Source of the DNA: Bradyrhizobium sp. sBnM-33
GTDB taxonomy: Bacteria > Pseudomonadota > Alphaproteobacteria > Rhizobiales > Xanthobacteraceae
Length of the DNA: 64,000 nucleotides
Direction: 5' to 3'
Assembly: GCF_032917945.1 (NCBI RefSeq)
Contig: NZ_CP136624.1
Coordinates: forward strand, 744,001 to 808,000
The notes under the pieces are model-generated. The model was given only the letters and a program-made list of their open reading frames with translations, made no database searches and was not told the origin of the DNA. A program made the translations under genes and the position numbers. Shown piece after piece: positions 16,620-26,791 of the stretch; position 1 is the first letter of the stretch; every line of letters begins with the position of its first letter.

Positions 16620-17516
16620 TCAGTCGCGCACGTTAGAGATAAACTCGCCGATCTGCGCAATCGCGCGATGGGCCTCCGGCAACACCGGCACGAACAATTG
16701 CCAGGCGTGCGGCATGCGCCGCCAGATCTCGAGTTTGCTGCGCGGATCGTGTGACCGAAGCTTCTCCGCCATGCGGACCGCGTCGTCTCGGAGAATTTCA
16801 TCGCTACCGACTTGGATAAGCACCGGCGGCAATCCGGCGGGATCGCCGTAGAGCGGCGAAGCATAGGGCGTACGCGGATCGGCTCCGCCGAGATAGAGCT
16901 TCGTCAGGCCGGGAAGATCCTCGACGTTCAGCATCGGATCGGCCGCTGCATTCGTCTTCAGCGAGGCGCCGGTAAGGGCCAGATCGGTCCAGGGCGACAA
17001 GGCGACGGCTGCGGCAGGAAGCCGTTGGCCGTCATCACGCAGTCTCAACAGCAAACCCAGCGCCAGGCCGCCGCCAGCCGAATCTCCCGCCACGAACAAC
17101 TGGCGGCTATCGGGCGTGTTGTCGACGAGCCAGCGATAGCCCTCCACGGCATCCCCAAGCGCTGCCGGAAAGGCGTGTTCCGGGGCGAGGCGGTATTCGA
17201 GCGCCCAGACGCGGGCTTGCAAAGCGTCGGCAATCCGCCAGAGGAAGTGCCGGTAATAGACCGGCGCGCCGGAAACATAGGCGCCGCCGTGGAGATAGAG
17301 CACGTTACGTTCGGGCCGGGATGCCGGCGTGGTAACCCGGTGAAACCGCACCCGACCGGCCTCGATCTCGACCGTTGCGCTCCGGGCGGGCGGATGCGGC
17401 ACAAACCGCTCCATCGCACGCATGTTTCGCCGCCATTCCTCGACATCGAGACTTCCGCCGCGCCGCTTGAGCAACATGCGAATGCCCAGGCGCAAAAGTT
17501 CTGCCCGCAGGCTCAT
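16620..17516 (-). CDS. Alpha/beta hydrolase, hormone-sensitive-lipase type
   Basis: An esterase/lipase-fold enzyme of 298 aa. HGG at residues 76-78 provides the oxyanion hole, GDSAGGG the nucleophile Ser146. VGSDEILRDDA holds the Asp and MPHAWQLF the His. YRLAPEHAFPAAL between them is typical of the HSL group. No signal peptide; substrate unknown. It starts 14 bases behind the broken ABC ATPase gene and is the only intact member of that gene run. Confidence 0.88.
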   Translation of the reverse strand: MSLRAELLRLGIRMLLKRRGGSLDVEEWRRNMRAMERFVPHPPARSATVEIEAGRVRFHRVTTPASRPERNVLYLHGGAYVSGAPVYYRHFLWRIADALQARVWALEYRLAPEHAFPAALGDAVEGYRWLVDNTPDSRQLFVAGDSAGGGLALGLLLRLRDDGQRLPAAAVALSPWTDLALTGASLKTNAAADPMLNVEDLPGLTKLYLGGADPRTPYASPLYGDPAGLPPVLIQVGSDEILRDDAVRMAEKLRSHDPRSKLEIWRRMPHAWQLFVPVLPEAHRAIAQIGEFISNVRD

Positions 17517-17530
17517 GGCCGTCCTTGCGC

Positions 17531-18255
17531 TCAGGCTCTGAACGGCACGGCTGTGGGCAGGCGCGGCCGGTCGGTAGGCTCTTGCACGATAAGACCGTCC
17601 TCGATCTCGACGATGCGATCGGCGTAGGGGACCACGCGCGGATCGTGGGTGACGACCAGCACCGCCCGCTCACGCTCATGGGCGGTATCGGCGAGAATAC
17701 GCATGATGCCCTGGCCGTTTTTTCCATCCAGTGCGCCGGTCGGCTCGTCGGCAAGAACGACAGAAGGGTTTGCGACGAGAGCGCGCGCGATCGCAACCCT
17801 CTGCTGTTCGCCACCGCTGAGCCCGCCCGGCAAACTGTCCACCTTCTGCTCGAGCCCGACCATCGAAAGGGCCTCCCGCGACTTCTGCGCCGCGCGCCTG
17901 CCGTGCTCGTCACGAATATCCAGCGCCAACTGCACGTTTGGGTCGCGGTCAGCGTCGGGAACAAATGATAGGACTGGAATACGAAACCGACATGCTCACG
18001 CCGAATCCTGGCAAGTGTTTCCTTGTCGGCGTTCGCTGTCGGCGTCCCGCATACGGTAACGGTGCCCGAATTCGGCGTCAGCATGCATCCGAGGATCAAT
18101 AGCAGCGTGGTCTTGCCGCTCCCCGAAGGGCCCATCAGCAGTGTCAGCTCGCCCCGGCGCAGCGAGAGATCGATGCCGCGCAGCGCCTGCACCTCGCCGG
18201 CGCCGCGACCCAGCGTCTTCTCGACCGACTTGGCTTCGACCACATAGTCATTCAT
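17531..18255 (-). pseudogene. ABC transporter ATPase (LolD/DevA type), frameshifted
   Basis: The N-terminal part reads LMGPSGSGKTTLLLILGCML (Walker A) and [17 protein letters not shown] (Q loop). After a one-base loss near 17936-17945 the sequence continues in another frame with the signature [15 protein letters not shown], Walker [14 protein letters not shown] and the switch His in VVTHDPR. Every motif is present, so the joined product would be a normal ATPase of about 240 aa. The break makes it a pseudogene unless it is a sequencing error. Its ATG overlaps the permease stop. Confidence 0.8.
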
Positions 18256-19386
18256 CGCATGAACACCGTTGCTGGATCAATACGAACGACACGGATGATT
18301 GCCCCAATGCCGGATGCTACGCACATCACCACCGTCAGCGCGAACAGCGCCGCCATCAGCCATGGCGTGATGACTATCGGCAACGCGCTTTTGGCGGTCA
18401 TCTGAACGACGATCGAGCCGATCCCGGCGGCGATGGCAAATCCGATCACCGCGTTGATGAGTGCCTGATAGATGATCACGGTGTAGATATAGGCGTTCGA
18501 GGAACCCATCGCGCGGAGGGTGGCGAATTCGTTCAGATGATCCTTGGTGCTGGAGTAAAGCGTTTTGCGCGACGATCACGGTGCCGACGATCACTCCTAG
18601 CATTGCGCCGGCAAACAGCGCGGCTCCGGCCCCCGTGCCAAACAGCCAAAACGACCGGCTGCGGCTGCGGAATTCGTCCGAGGTAAGAACCTCTGCATCG
18701 CCGACTTGCGCGCGAATGGCGCTGAGCGCCTCCTCCCGGTCGGCGTCGCTTTTCAGCCGGACCAGAACGCTGCTGGCGCGATCGCGCGGCGTGCCGGTGT
18801 AGTTGCGCGCGTTTTTCAAGTCCACAAATACATAAGGCGTTGTGGCGAACGAGCGGATACCGTCCGTGACCGCGACCACGCGCACCTTGCGGCCGCGGAT
18901 CTCCGCGGTCGAGTCGACGCCGCTGACACCGAGCCGGTCAAAGTAGGAGCGGTCGACCACAACGTTCGCGCCCTGCGTCAACGCCTGCACGTTGCCCTCC
19001 ACGACGTTGAACGGTTGCAGGCTGCCGTCGCGCAGGTCGGCTCCCACAATGAAGACCGGCGTCAATTCGCCGCTTTCCAGGCGCCAGTCCGAAAATCCGA
19101 TCACCAGCGGGACCGCAGAACTCACGCCGTCGACCGTGGCGACGCGGTCGCGCAGCTTGACGTCGAGCAGCGAAGGATCCTCGAAGCATTTGGCGCCCTT
19201 GGGCAGGATCCACAAATCGGCGGAGGCATGGTCGATCATCGTCGTGACCATTCGGCCGAACCCGAGGAACAGGCCCATTTGGATCATGACGAGGACGACC
19301 GAGAAGACGATTCCAACCATGGTCGCGACGAAGCGAAGCCGATCGTGGAACAGGTTGCGGGACGCAAGTGTCAGTACCAGCGACAT
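18252..19386 (-). pseudogene. ABC transporter permease (DevC/FtsX type), frameshifted
   Basis: From MSLVLTLASRNLFHDRLRF the protein shows an N-terminal membrane segment (IVFSVVLVMIQMGLFLGFG), a large periplasmic MacB-like domain and then further membrane helices. After VIVAQNA the frame is lost. One extra A in the AAAA run complementary to 18563-18566 explains it, because removing it gives QTLYSSTKDHLNEFATLRAM, the expected sequence. The remaining helices to VRIDPATVFMR lie in the other frame. Together with the ATPase it would form a MacB/DevCA-type exporter; no HlyD-type adaptor is in view. Confidence 0.8.
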
Positions 19387-19397
19387 ATCGGCATCCG

Positions 19398-20626
19398 TTA
19401 TCGCGGTTGATTGGCGATGGCTCTCTCGTCTCGTGGCTCGGAATGGCGCGAAACGAGAGCTCTCACGCCGATTCTTATTCCGGCGCTTGCAGCCAGACTT
19501 GCGGCGAGCGCAGCGGCAAAAACGATCGTTGCCTTGCCGATCGCATTGAGATCGATATCCAGCAGCGCGTATTGCAGCCACACGACCACGACGTAATGCA
19601 GCAGATAGATGCTGTAGGCATTGCTGGAGAGGCTATCGAGCAGGCGGTCGCGCGATTGCAGCAGCCGAAGGCAGATCGCGAGCAGACACAGAGCGGCGGC
19701 CGCGGAAGCAACTGGAAACGCCAGCGCCGAAGCCAGGCGAAAGATCGGTGCGCTTGCCCACCACTCCGGCATCGTCAACGATGTGAGCCCACCCCACGCG
19801 GACATGCTAGCGATGGCGGCCGCAAGCCAGGCCAGCCAATGACGTGCAAGCGGACCATCGGGACGCAGCAAGCTGTGCTCGGGCCGGTGGCTACCTATCG
19901 CAAATCCTACGAAGAAATAGACCACGTAGTGCAACGGCCGGCTGAGCTGAAATGAAAATGGGCCGAGAAAGGTCCATTCCCACGGTGTGAAGACCATCGC
20001 CAGCGGCACATAGGCCAGCGCAGAGAGCGCCGCCAGCGCGAGGAAGAACAATAGCGGACGGTCGGCAATGCGAGCCGCGAGCGCGCTAAATGCCCTAAGC
20101 CAATGCGGGACGAACGCGTGGAGGGCGGCCGCAACGGCGCCCAGCAGAAAGATCTGCCACAAGAACCATTGCGGCCCGGCAGGCCACATCGGAAGCGCGC
20201 GCCAATGTTGCCAGAAGGCGCTGAAGGAGGGATCGGCCGCGGTCAGCCGATAGGACGCGAAGTAGGCGAGAGGGCTGAGAACGCCGACGGTAATAACGAA
20301 CGGCAGGCCGATCCGCCACGAGCGCTCCAAGGTGTAGGTGCGAGGCCCCTTGCGGCCGAGGCTGCACGGCGTGAACAGACCGGCCAGCAGAAACATCAGC
20401 GACATCAGGCTGACATCCTGCCACGCGCAAAACAGGTCGAAGCCGAACCAGCGTTGATTATCGAGGATTGGGAATGCGATCCAGCGATAGGGCGGTGCGT
20501 CGAACGGAAGGGATCGGCCGGTTGCGATGCGAGGTACGGCAGCACGGAGTGAAATGCGACCACGATGACGATGGTGATCGCGCGCAAGTTGCTGAGGGGC
20601 ACATTGACCTGTGATGACACGGCCAT
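19398..20626 (-). pseudogene. Membrane acyltransferase (acyltransferase-3 family), frameshifted
   Basis: The N-terminal NLRAITIVIVVAFHSVLPYL, with the conserved His of the family, is in one frame. From about 20510 the rest (PPYRWIAFPI, DVSLMSLMFLLAGLF, GPQWFLWQIFLLGAVAAAL, and AYSIYLLHYVVVVWLQYALL at the end) is in another frame after a one-base loss. The joined product would have about ten membrane helices. It lies 11 bases upstream of the permease pseudogene, apparently in one transcription unit. Confidence 0.78.
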
Positions 20627-20775
20627 TCGTCCACGCTGCCATCCCACCGATTTGGGAACCGGCAGGGGTTCAACGTGGAGCCGGCGGGCTCGTTCCTGTT
20701 AACGGGCGGAACTCCGCGCCCCCTTCGGGAGCGTGGTCTCCCAGCCGGGTCGACCCCCGGGAGACCGTGTTGCTT

Positions 20776-22113
20776 TTACCGCGATGCCGACCTCGCCGCC
20801 GGCGTCACGCGCCAAATCGTGTTGCCGACATCATCAGCCACCAGCAGCGCGCCCTGCTTGTCGAGCCGCACCCCGACTGGGCGGCCCTGCGCCTGGCCCT
20901 TGTCGTTGAGGAAACCGGTGAGCACGTCCTGCGGCGGTCCGGATGGCTTGCCATCCGTGAAGGGGACAAAGATCACCTTGTAGCCGGAGGGGGGCTTGCG
21001 ATTCCAGGAGCCGTGCTGGCCGATGAAGGCGCCGCCCTCCATCTCGGCCGGAAACAGCTTGCCGGTGTTAAACGCCAGCCCGAGGCAGGCCGTGTGCGCG
21101 CCTAACGCATAATCCGGCACCATCGCCTTCTGCACGAGATCAGGCCGTCGCGGCTCGACGCGGGTGTCGACATGGTCGCCAAAATAGCTGTACGGCCAGC
21201 CGTAGAACGCGCCGTCCTTCACCGACGTCATGTAATCAGGGACCAGGTCGTTGCCGATCTCGTCGCGCTCGTTGACAACGACCCAGAGTTCGCCGGTGTG
21301 CGGATTCCAAGCGGGGCCGTTCGGATTGCGCAGGCCCGAGGCGAACACGCGCCATTGACCGCTGGCTCGATCGACTTCCAGTACCGCCGCGCGATCCTTT
21401 TCGGCATCCATGCCGTTTTCACCGACATTGCTGTTCGAGCCGACCGTTGCATAGAGCTTCGTGCCGTCGGGGCTGGCGGTGAGATCCTTGGTCCAATGAT
21501 GATTGAGCGTGCCGGCAGGCAGGTCTGCAAGCTTGACGCCGGGCCCGCTGACCGTGGTGTCGCCTTCGCGATAAGGGAATTTCATGATCGAGTCGGTATT
21601 GGCGACATAGAATTCGTCCCCAACCAGCACCATGCCGAACGGCGAATTCAGCCCGCTGATGAAGGTGCTTCTCAACTCGGCGACGCCGTCGCCGTTGGCA
21701 TCGCGCAGCAGCGTGATACGGTTGGCGCTGGGAACGCCGGCGCCGGCCCAGTTCTGCGCCTGCTTGTAGATGAAGCCCTTGATGCTCATGCCGCTGCCCT
21801 CCTTCGGCGGCGCGTTGGTCTCGGCGACCAGCACGTCGCCGTTCGGCAGCGTGTAGACGGTGCGCGGATGGTCAAGGTCGAGCGCAAAGGCGCTGACCGT
21901 CATGCCGTTGGCGGCGGTCGGCGTGGCGCCGTTCGGCCAACGCCTGACGGTTGCGATGTCTACCGTCGGGATCCAGGAATGCTCTGGCGGGGGCAGGTTG
22001 GGCGAAGGACCATAGCTCTGCGCCACGGTCGCGGTTTCCTTGGGATCGCTACAGGCGGCCAGCGGCAGCGCCAACGCGCCGATGCAGATGGCCAGGAGGA
22101 GGGTCTTGCGCAT
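20776..22113 (-). CDS. PQQ-dependent sugar/sorbosone dehydrogenase-like lipoprotein
   Basis: A six-bladed beta-propeller of the soluble glucose/sorbosone dehydrogenase family, 445 aa. The signal ends in a lipobox, LPLAAC with Cys21, so the protein is lipid-anchored. Family segments include [69 protein letters not shown] and [19 protein letters not shown]. The ATG at 22113 (GGAGAA upstream) is clear, although the frame is open to 23181. Substrate unknown; it would act in the periplasm. Confidence 0.86.
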   Translation of the reverse strand: MRKTLLLAICIGALALPLAACSDPKETATVAQSYGPSPNLPPPEHSWIPTVDIATVRRWPNGATPTAANGMTVSAFALDLDHPRTVYTLPNGDVLVAETNAPPKEGSGMSIKGFIYKQAQNWAGAGVPSANRITLLRDANGDGVAELRSTFISGLNSPFGMVLVGDEFYVANTDSIMKFPYREGDTTVSGPGVKLADLPAGTLNHHWTKDLTASPDGTKLYATVGSNSNVGENGMDAEKDRAAVLEVDRASGQWRVFASGLRNPNGPAWNPHTGELWVVVNERDEIGNDLVPDYMTSVKDGAFYGWPYSYFGDHVDTRVEPRRPDLVQKAMVPDYALGAHTACLGLAFNTGKLFPAEMEGGAFIGQHGSWNRKPPSGYKVIFVPFTDGKPSGPPQDVLTGFLNDKGQAQGRPVGVRLDKQGALLVADDVGNTIWRVTPAARSASR

Positions 22114-22320
22114 GGCAGGGTTCTCCGGGATATCGCCCGTACAATGCAGTGCCGGCCCGAACGTTCGTGTTCCGGCATGAATTCCCTGTGAAACGGCCGG
22201 CCGAAGGCCCGCCACGCAATCCCGCAGGCCCCCATTGCGCCCCGTGCACGTGGAATCAGCCTCCGCCATGCTAGGAAGCAGCGCGCCGCTGACGACCCAA
22301 GTCCGCGCGCGGGAGCAGAA

Positions 22321-23760
22321 ATGTCCGATCTCGGCGTTGCCGAAATTCCCGTAGACGAGAACGAGCGTCCGCTTCCGCCGCTGGCGGCTCCGGCGAAAAA
22401 CGCGCTGCTCGACGGCCCGATCCTGCGCACGCTTTTGTGGCTTGCCTGGCCGAATGTGATCGCGCTGACCGCGGGCACGTGTGTCGTCATCGCCGAAACC
22501 TCCTATATCGGGCGGCTCGGCGTGGAGTCGCTCGCCGCGATGGCGCTGGTGTTTCCAACCGTGATCCTGACCATGACCATGTCGGGCGGCGCCATGGGCG
22601 GCGGCGTGGCGTCCGCGATCGCACGTGCGCTCGGCGCGGGCGATCTCGACCGCGCCTCGACCCTTGCCGCGCACGCGCTGCTGATTGGCCTTTGCTTCGG
22701 GCTGGCCTTCATGCTGGGCATGCTGATCTTCGGGCCAAAGCTGCTCGAACTGCTCGGCGGCCGCGGCAACGTGTTGACCCAGGCGGTGGCCTATACGCAA
22801 ATCTTCTTCGGCGGCGCGGTCGTGCCGTGGCTGATGAATACGATGGCCGGCATTTTGCGCGGCACCGGCAACATGAAGCTGCCGTCGCTGTTGATGCTTT
22901 CGTCGGCGATTTGCCAGATCATTCTCGGTGGCACGCTTGGCTTGGGTCTCGGCCCGATCCCGCAATTCGGCATGCGCGGCGTCGCGGCCGGTTCGCTGAT
23001 CGCTTACCTGATCAGCATCTCCGTGATGTCCTGGTATCTGTTTTCCGGCCGCGCGCGTGTCGTTCCCAAGATCAGGGGCCTTCGTATTCAGTGGTCGATG
23101 TTCACCGATATCCTGAAGGTCGGAGCCATCGCCTGCTTCTCGCCGCTGCAGTCGGTGCTGACGATCAGTATCTTCACCCACATGCTGGCGAGTTTTGGCA
23201 CCGAAGTCCTCGCCGGCTACGGCATCGGCGCGCGGCTCGAATTCATGCTGACCTCGATCTCATTTGCGGTCGGCATCGCCTCGGTTCCGATGGTCGGCAT
23301 GGCCGTCGGCGCGCAGCGCATCGCGCGGGCCCGCAAGATTGCCTGGACGGCGGGGCTCGTCGCATTCGCCTCGGTCGGCACGTTCGCGACCTTCATCGCA
23401 ATCTTCCCCGACATCTGGGTCAACCTCTTCACCGACGATGCGGCCGTGCGTGCCGCGAGCCGTCAATATCTTTCGACGGCAGCGCCGATGTACGCCTTCC
23501 TCGGCCTTGCCACGGCGATGTATTTTTCGTCGCAGGGCGCGGCCAAGGTGATCGGCCCGGTGATGGCGCAGACCGCGCGGCTGTTGTTCATCGGCGCCGG
23601 TGGCTGGTGGCTGTTGACGCACGACGCCACCGCGCAGAACTTCTTCATGCTCGCCGCTGCATCGATGGTGCTGCTCGGCGTGCTGTCGTGGGCCAGCGTG
23701 GTGCTGACGCGCTGGGGGCCGAAGCAGCGGGTGCCCGTGGTTAGGCCTGTGCTGTCGTGA
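22321..23760 (+). CDS. MATE-family efflux transporter
   Basis: A 479-aa inner-membrane protein with twelve hydrophobic segments in two similar halves, as in MATE/NorM drug and metabolite exporters driven by ion gradients. Typical parts are [20 protein letters not shown], the Gly-rich [20 protein letters not shown] and [18 protein letters not shown]. The start ATG is divergent from the dehydrogenase gene with about 200 bases between. Substrate cannot be read from the sequence. Confidence 0.9.
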   Translation: MSDLGVAEIPVDENERPLPPLAAPAKNALLDGPILRTLLWLAWPNVIALTAGTCVVIAETSYIGRLGVESLAAMALVFPTVILTMTMSGGAMGGGVASAIARALGAGDLDRASTLAAHALLIGLCFGLAFMLGMLIFGPKLLELLGGRGNVLTQAVAYTQIFFGGAVVPWLMNTMAGILRGTGNMKLPSLLMLSSAICQIILGGTLGLGLGPIPQFGMRGVAAGSLIAYLISISVMSWYLFSGRARVVPKIRGLRIQWSMFTDILKVGAIACFSPLQSVLTISIFTHMLASFGTEVLAGYGIGARLEFMLTSISFAVGIASVPMVGMAVGAQRIARARKIAWTAGLVAFASVGTFATFIAIFPDIWVNLFTDDAAVRAASRQYLSTAAPMYAFLGLATAMYFSSQGAAKVIGPVMAQTARLLFIGAGGWWLLTHDATAQNFFMLAAASMVLLGVLSWASVVLTRWGPKQRVPVVRPVLS

Positions 23761-23765
23761 GGATT

Positions 23766-23883
23766 GTCATTGCGAGCCAACGGGTCGCGCGAATGCGCGC
23801 CCGATGACAGGCTCCGCGAAGCAATCCATCTTTCCACTCGCGGAGATATGGATTGCTTCGTTGCTTGCGCTCCTCGCAATGAC
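23766..23883. repeat. GTCATTGCGAG palindromic repeat, copy 3 (long form)
   Basis: GTCATTGCGAG opens and CTCGCAATGAC closes the unit. The left arm carries an extra block, CGGGTCGCGCGAATGCGCGC then CCGATGACAGGCTCCGCG, shared with copy 4. Confidence 0.85.
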
Positions 23884-23891
23884 GGTGACGA

Positions 23892-24356
23892 CTACCGCCG
23901 CCGGTGACGCTTGGCCGATCGGCCGCCGCCGACGTTGGCCATGCGCATCAGTTGCGGGACCATGCTCATCAGCTCGCCGCCGCCAGCGCCGCCGAGCATG
24001 CCCATGAAGTCACTGCCGCCAATGCCGCCGAAATTCATGCCACCGGCGTTCACGCCGTAACCCTCGGGCACATAGCCGCCGCCAAGACCGCCGCGAATGC
24101 CGCCGCCCATCATGCCGCCGAGCCCACCGCCGCCCTCCATCATGCGGCTTATCATCGGGCCCATGGTCTGCATCATCATGGCGAAGCGGCGCTTGCCCAT
24201 CTTCGCCTTCATCATTTCCAGCATCGGCGCCATCTGCGTCATCATATCCTCGCCCCCGCCGATGCCGGCAAATTGCGCCTTTGCCGGCGTCGACGTCAGG
24301 GTGAACAGCAATAGCAGCGTGGCCGCCTGGCAGACGACCTTGTCAGCTCCAGTCAT
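23892..24356 (-). CDS. Exported Met- and Gly-rich protein (154 aa)
   Basis: A signal peptide (TLLLLFTLTSTPAKAQ) precedes a mature part of about 126 residues with 23 Met and many Gly. The Met residues cluster in MMTQMAPMLEMMKAKMGKRR and FAMMMQTMGPMISRMM. The Gly-rich middle is followed by a basic tail, GGRSAKRHRRR. AGGAGC before the ATG fits. Met-rich exported proteins can bind Cu(I) or Ag(I), but no Met-x-x-Met-His copper signature is certain, so metal binding is a guess. Confidence 0.68.
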   Translation of the reverse strand: MTGADKVVCQAATLLLLFTLTSTPAKAQFAGIGGGEDMMTQMAPMLEMMKAKMGKRRFAMMMQTMGPMISRMMEGGGGLGGMMGGGIRGGLGGGYVPEGYGVNAGGMNFGGIGGSDFMGMLGGAGGGELMSMVPQLMRMANVGGGRSAKRHRRR

Positions 24357-24483
24357 GGTTTCTGCTCCTCATGCGCCGCCGGCCGCGGGCGCGGCGCCGT
24401 TCGGACGCATGGGGTGAGGCTAGGAGTGGGCAGGGAGCCAATCTGTGAGAAGGATCACGCCAGCTTGTGCCGGTAACGCATGG

Positions 24484-24885
24484 TCACGCCGCGTTTCGTC
24501 CGAACGCCTTCTGCATGGCAAGCACGCCCTGATCCATCTGTGAGGAGACGTAGGGCGCGATCTCGTTCGGCAATACGTCGACGATCCAGACCAACCGGCT
24601 GCGCGCGTCGCCATCCGCGAACACCTGGGCCGACGCACTATAATGCCTCACACGATCGCTGTTGATTGCATAGACCAGCCGCATTCGTTCGTCGTCGCAA
24701 TCGACCAGCGTCTCGCGCGCGACGGTGCCGTTAGCAAAGGTGACGATGCGCGCGTCGCCGTCGAGCTTGGTGTCAGTGACGAACCCCGGCGCCAGCCGGG
24801 TATGCAGCGCGCCGAAATCGCGCAATGCGTCCCAGACGTCGTTAGGGGAGGCGTCGAGGGGGATGTCTTTGTGGATGGAAGCCAT
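24484..24885 (-). CDS. SRPBCC-family (START-like) protein
   Basis: The 133-aa protein begins with a strand and PNDVWDALRDFGALHTRLAP, the usual helix-grip entry of polyketide-cyclase/SRPBCC proteins. RLVYAINSDRVRHYSASAQV and SRLVWIVDVLPNEIAPYV follow, then a C-terminal helix. It would bind a small hydrophobic ligand in the cytoplasm; the ligand is unknown. It lies upstream of a VOC and an AraC gene on the same strand but is separated from them by a repeat. Confidence 0.8.
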   Translation of the reverse strand: MASIHKDIPLDASPNDVWDALRDFGALHTRLAPGFVTDTKLDGDARIVTFANGTVARETLVDCDDERMRLVYAINSDRVRHYSASAQVFADGDARSRLVWIVDVLPNEIAPYVSSQMDQGVLAMQKAFGRNAA

Positions 24886-24922
24886 GATGATGAGTCCTTT
24901 TGAAAGGCGATTGACGTTCAGC

Positions 24923-25042
24923 CGTCATTGCGAGCCGACGGGTCGCGCGAAATGCGCGCCCGATGACAGGCTCCGCGAAGCAATCCATCTCTCTGCTTGC
25001 CGTGGCATGGATTGCTTCGTCGCTTCGCTCCTCGCAATGACG
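24923..25042. repeat. CGTCATTGCGAG palindromic repeat, copy 4 (long form)
   Basis: Near copy of 23766-23883, including the CGGGTCGCGCGAAATGCGCG block and GATGACAGGCTCCGCGAAGC. It closes with CTCGCAATGACG. Confidence 0.85.
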
Positions 25043-25060
25043 TGGAGAGAGCGGGCGCCC

Positions 25061-25420
25061 TTACGTACAGACCGCCTCGACATTGTTGCCGTCGGGGTCG
25101 ATCAAAAACGCCGCGTAATAGGTTGGGCTGTAATCCGCGCGCAGTCCCGCGCCGCCATTGTCGCGGCCGCCGGCTTTCAGGCCCTCGGCGTGGAATTGCT
25201 TGATTGCCGCATGGTCCTTGGCTCGAAATGCGACATGGGCGCCGGTGCCGGCCTTGCCCTTGTGCAAATGCAGCCAGAGCGCGGGCGCGCCTTTCGGGCC
25301 AAAGCCTGCGCCGGAATCATCCCGCGAGCACAGCACGAAGCCGAGGGGCGCGAGCGCGGCCGTATAGAAGCGCACGCTGGCGTCGAGGTCGCCGACGCGT
25401 AATCCGATATGGTCGTACAT
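25061..25420 (-). CDS. VOC-superfamily (glyoxalase-like) protein
   Basis: The 119-aa protein starts MYDHIGLRVGDLDASVRFY, with the first metal-ligand position His4, and ends LIDPDGNNVEAVCT with the closing Glu. HVAFRAKDHAAI in the middle gives another His. Single VOC domains bind a metal and act on small molecules as dimers; the reaction is not predictable. The AraC-type gene starts further upstream on the same strand and may share its transcript. Confidence 0.85.
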   Translation of the reverse strand: MYDHIGLRVGDLDASVRFYTAALAPLGFVLCSRDDSGAGFGPKGAPALWLHLHKGKAGTGAHVAFRAKDHAAIKQFHAEGLKAGGRDNGGAGLRADYSPTYYAAFLIDPDGNNVEAVCT

Positions 25421-25473
25421 GATGTTCTCCAGTCAAAAGCGCGCTGATGTCGCGCGGCCTGGAGAAAGCCTAG

Positions 25474-26313
25474 CTAGTGGAGCACCAGCCGTTCTTGGAA
25501 AATCTTGCGCATGCCCCGCGATGCCTGCCGGAACTTGAGCGGCGAGGCGCCGGCGGCGCGATGGAAGGTGCGCACGAAATTCGAGAGGTCGGCAAAGCCG
25601 ACGTCATAGGCGATATCGGTGATCGGACTGTCGTCGTCGGCGAGCCGCCGCGCAGCATGGCGCAGCCGTGAGCGCACCAGATATTGGTGCGGGGTGACGC
25701 CGAGCGCTTGCGAGAACAGCCGCAGGAAATGAAACGGGCTGATCCCGGCCTGCGCGGCGGCGTCCTCCAGATTGATCTGACGGTGCGAATTGGCGTCGAT
25801 CCACAGCGCGGTTTCCACCGCGCGGCGGCGGTCGCGTGCCGCATCAGGGCCGGGTTTGCGCGGCTTGCCGGACACCACCTCGACAAAGCGGCTCGCCAGC
25901 ACCTGGCCGATTTCGTCGAGACCGATGTCGCTGCTGCCATCTGCTGCCGCCTGCGCCAGTTCGCCGAGCACGACCAGTTCCGGCAATGGCGGCGCGGAGC
26001 CGATCTGCCAGGGCGCCCGGCTGTCGCCAATGGTTTCCACCAGCTCGGGAGCGAAGTAGAACGACAGGCATTCGTCGCCGCAGACGTGCTCGTGGGTGCA
26101 GGTATATTCGTCGCCGGGATGGCCGATCAGCACCGATCCCGCCACCAGTTCGCTGCACTTGCCGCGGCTGCGAAGGCCGAAACTGCCTTTGCGCACATAG
26201 GAGATCGAGTGGCCGCCATGCTGCTCCGGGAACGGCTTGTCGCCCGGTCCTGCCGTGCAGCGAAAGTCGAAGACGGAGATCGATTTGCGTTCAAGAAGCG
26301 TGGTCGCGATCAT
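25474..26313 (-). CDS. AraC-family transcriptional regulator
   Basis: The 279-aa protein has an N-terminal cupin-like sensing domain (about 1-170) with a Cys-rich stretch, [16 protein letters not shown]. The C-terminal double helix-turn-helix reads [20 protein letters not shown], then [20 protein letters not shown] and [20 protein letters not shown]. It may control the VOC gene that follows on the same strand. The Cys/His cluster could sense metal or redox state, which is only a guess. Confidence 0.88.
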   Translation of the reverse strand: MIATTLLERKSISVFDFRCTAGPGDKPFPEQHGGHSISYVRKGSFGLRSRGKCSELVAGSVLIGHPGDEYTCTHEHVCGDECLSFYFAPELVETIGDSRAPWQIGSAPPLPELVVLGELAQAAADGSSDIGLDEIGQVLASRFVEVVSGKPRKPGPDAARDRRRAVETALWIDANSHRQINLEDAAAQAGISPFHFLRLFSQALGVTPHQYLVRSRLRHAARRLADDDSPITDIAYDVGFADLSNFVRTFHRAAGASPLKFRQASRGMRKIFQERLVLH

Positions 26314-26322
26314 CCCGCCTAC

Positions 26323-26592
26323 TTAAGGATGCGGGCGCGGCGGTGCAACCGGCAGCAGCACGTCGAACAGCGTCTTGCCGGAGGTCTGGCTGGCGCCCTC
26401 GATCGAGAGCAGCCGGCGATTGGAGATCGCTCCGCCGTGCGGCGAAATCTTGTCGGCATAATTGCCGGCTTCGAGCACGCGATGACAGGGCGCGATGATC
26501 ATGAAGGGATTGCGGCCGATTGCCTGCCCCACCGAATAGACTGCGCCCGAAGCTGGAACAGCTTGGCGAATGGCGCGCGGTCGGCTAATCAT
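26323..26592 (-). pseudogene. ogt: Truncated O6-alkylguanine-DNA alkyltransferase (Ogt/MGMT)
   Basis: Only the C-terminal active-site half is present: SVGQAIGRNPFMIIAPCHRV, with the alkyl-accepting Cys in PCHRV, then ISPHGGAISNRRLLSIEGA. The N-terminal domain and the helix-turn-helix Tyr/Arg region are missing. The short sequence before SVGQA fits VPASGAVY poorly. An open frame upstream runs through the tRNA and is not coding. It is a remnant left of tRNA-Gly. Confidence 0.8.
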
Positions 26593-26596
26593 GGCA

Positions 26597-26641
26597 GCAT
26601 GATCCGGAAAAGTGGTTGCCGGTTTTCCGACAAGATCATGC
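26597..26641. repeat. GCATGATCCGGAAAA palindromic element
   Basis: GCATGATCCGGAAAA and TTTTCCGACAAGATCATGC are complementary arms around GTGGTTGCCGG. This small element is one I remember as dispersed in many Rhizobiales. It sits 20 bases upstream of the tRNA. Confidence 0.75.
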
Positions 26642-26661
26642 TCGATACGAAAGAGCGACCC

Positions 26662-26735
26662 GCGGGCGTAGTTCAATGGTAGAACGGCAGCTTCCCAAGC
26701 TGCATACGAGGGTTCGATTCCCTTCGCCCGCTCCA
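26662..26735 (+). tRNA. tRNA-Gly (anticodon CCC), CCA encoded
   Basis: The acceptor arms GCGGGCG (26662-26668) and CGCCCGC (26725-26731) pair perfectly, followed by T and CCA. The D arm is TAGTTCAATGGTAGA. The anticodon stem GCAGC/GCTGC encloses the loop TTCCCAA, so the anticodon is CCC. The T arm contains GGTTCGATTCC. Confidence 0.96.
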
Positions 26736-26791
26736 ACCCCTTCGAGAACGCGTGAGAAGCGGCCGGCCTTCCAAAAGGTCGGCAAGAACGA

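Noticed and set aside
20776..23181. 801-codon minus frame as one protein
   Set aside because: Only the part from the lipoprotein ATG at 22113 is family-like; the upstream part is antisense to the MATE gene.
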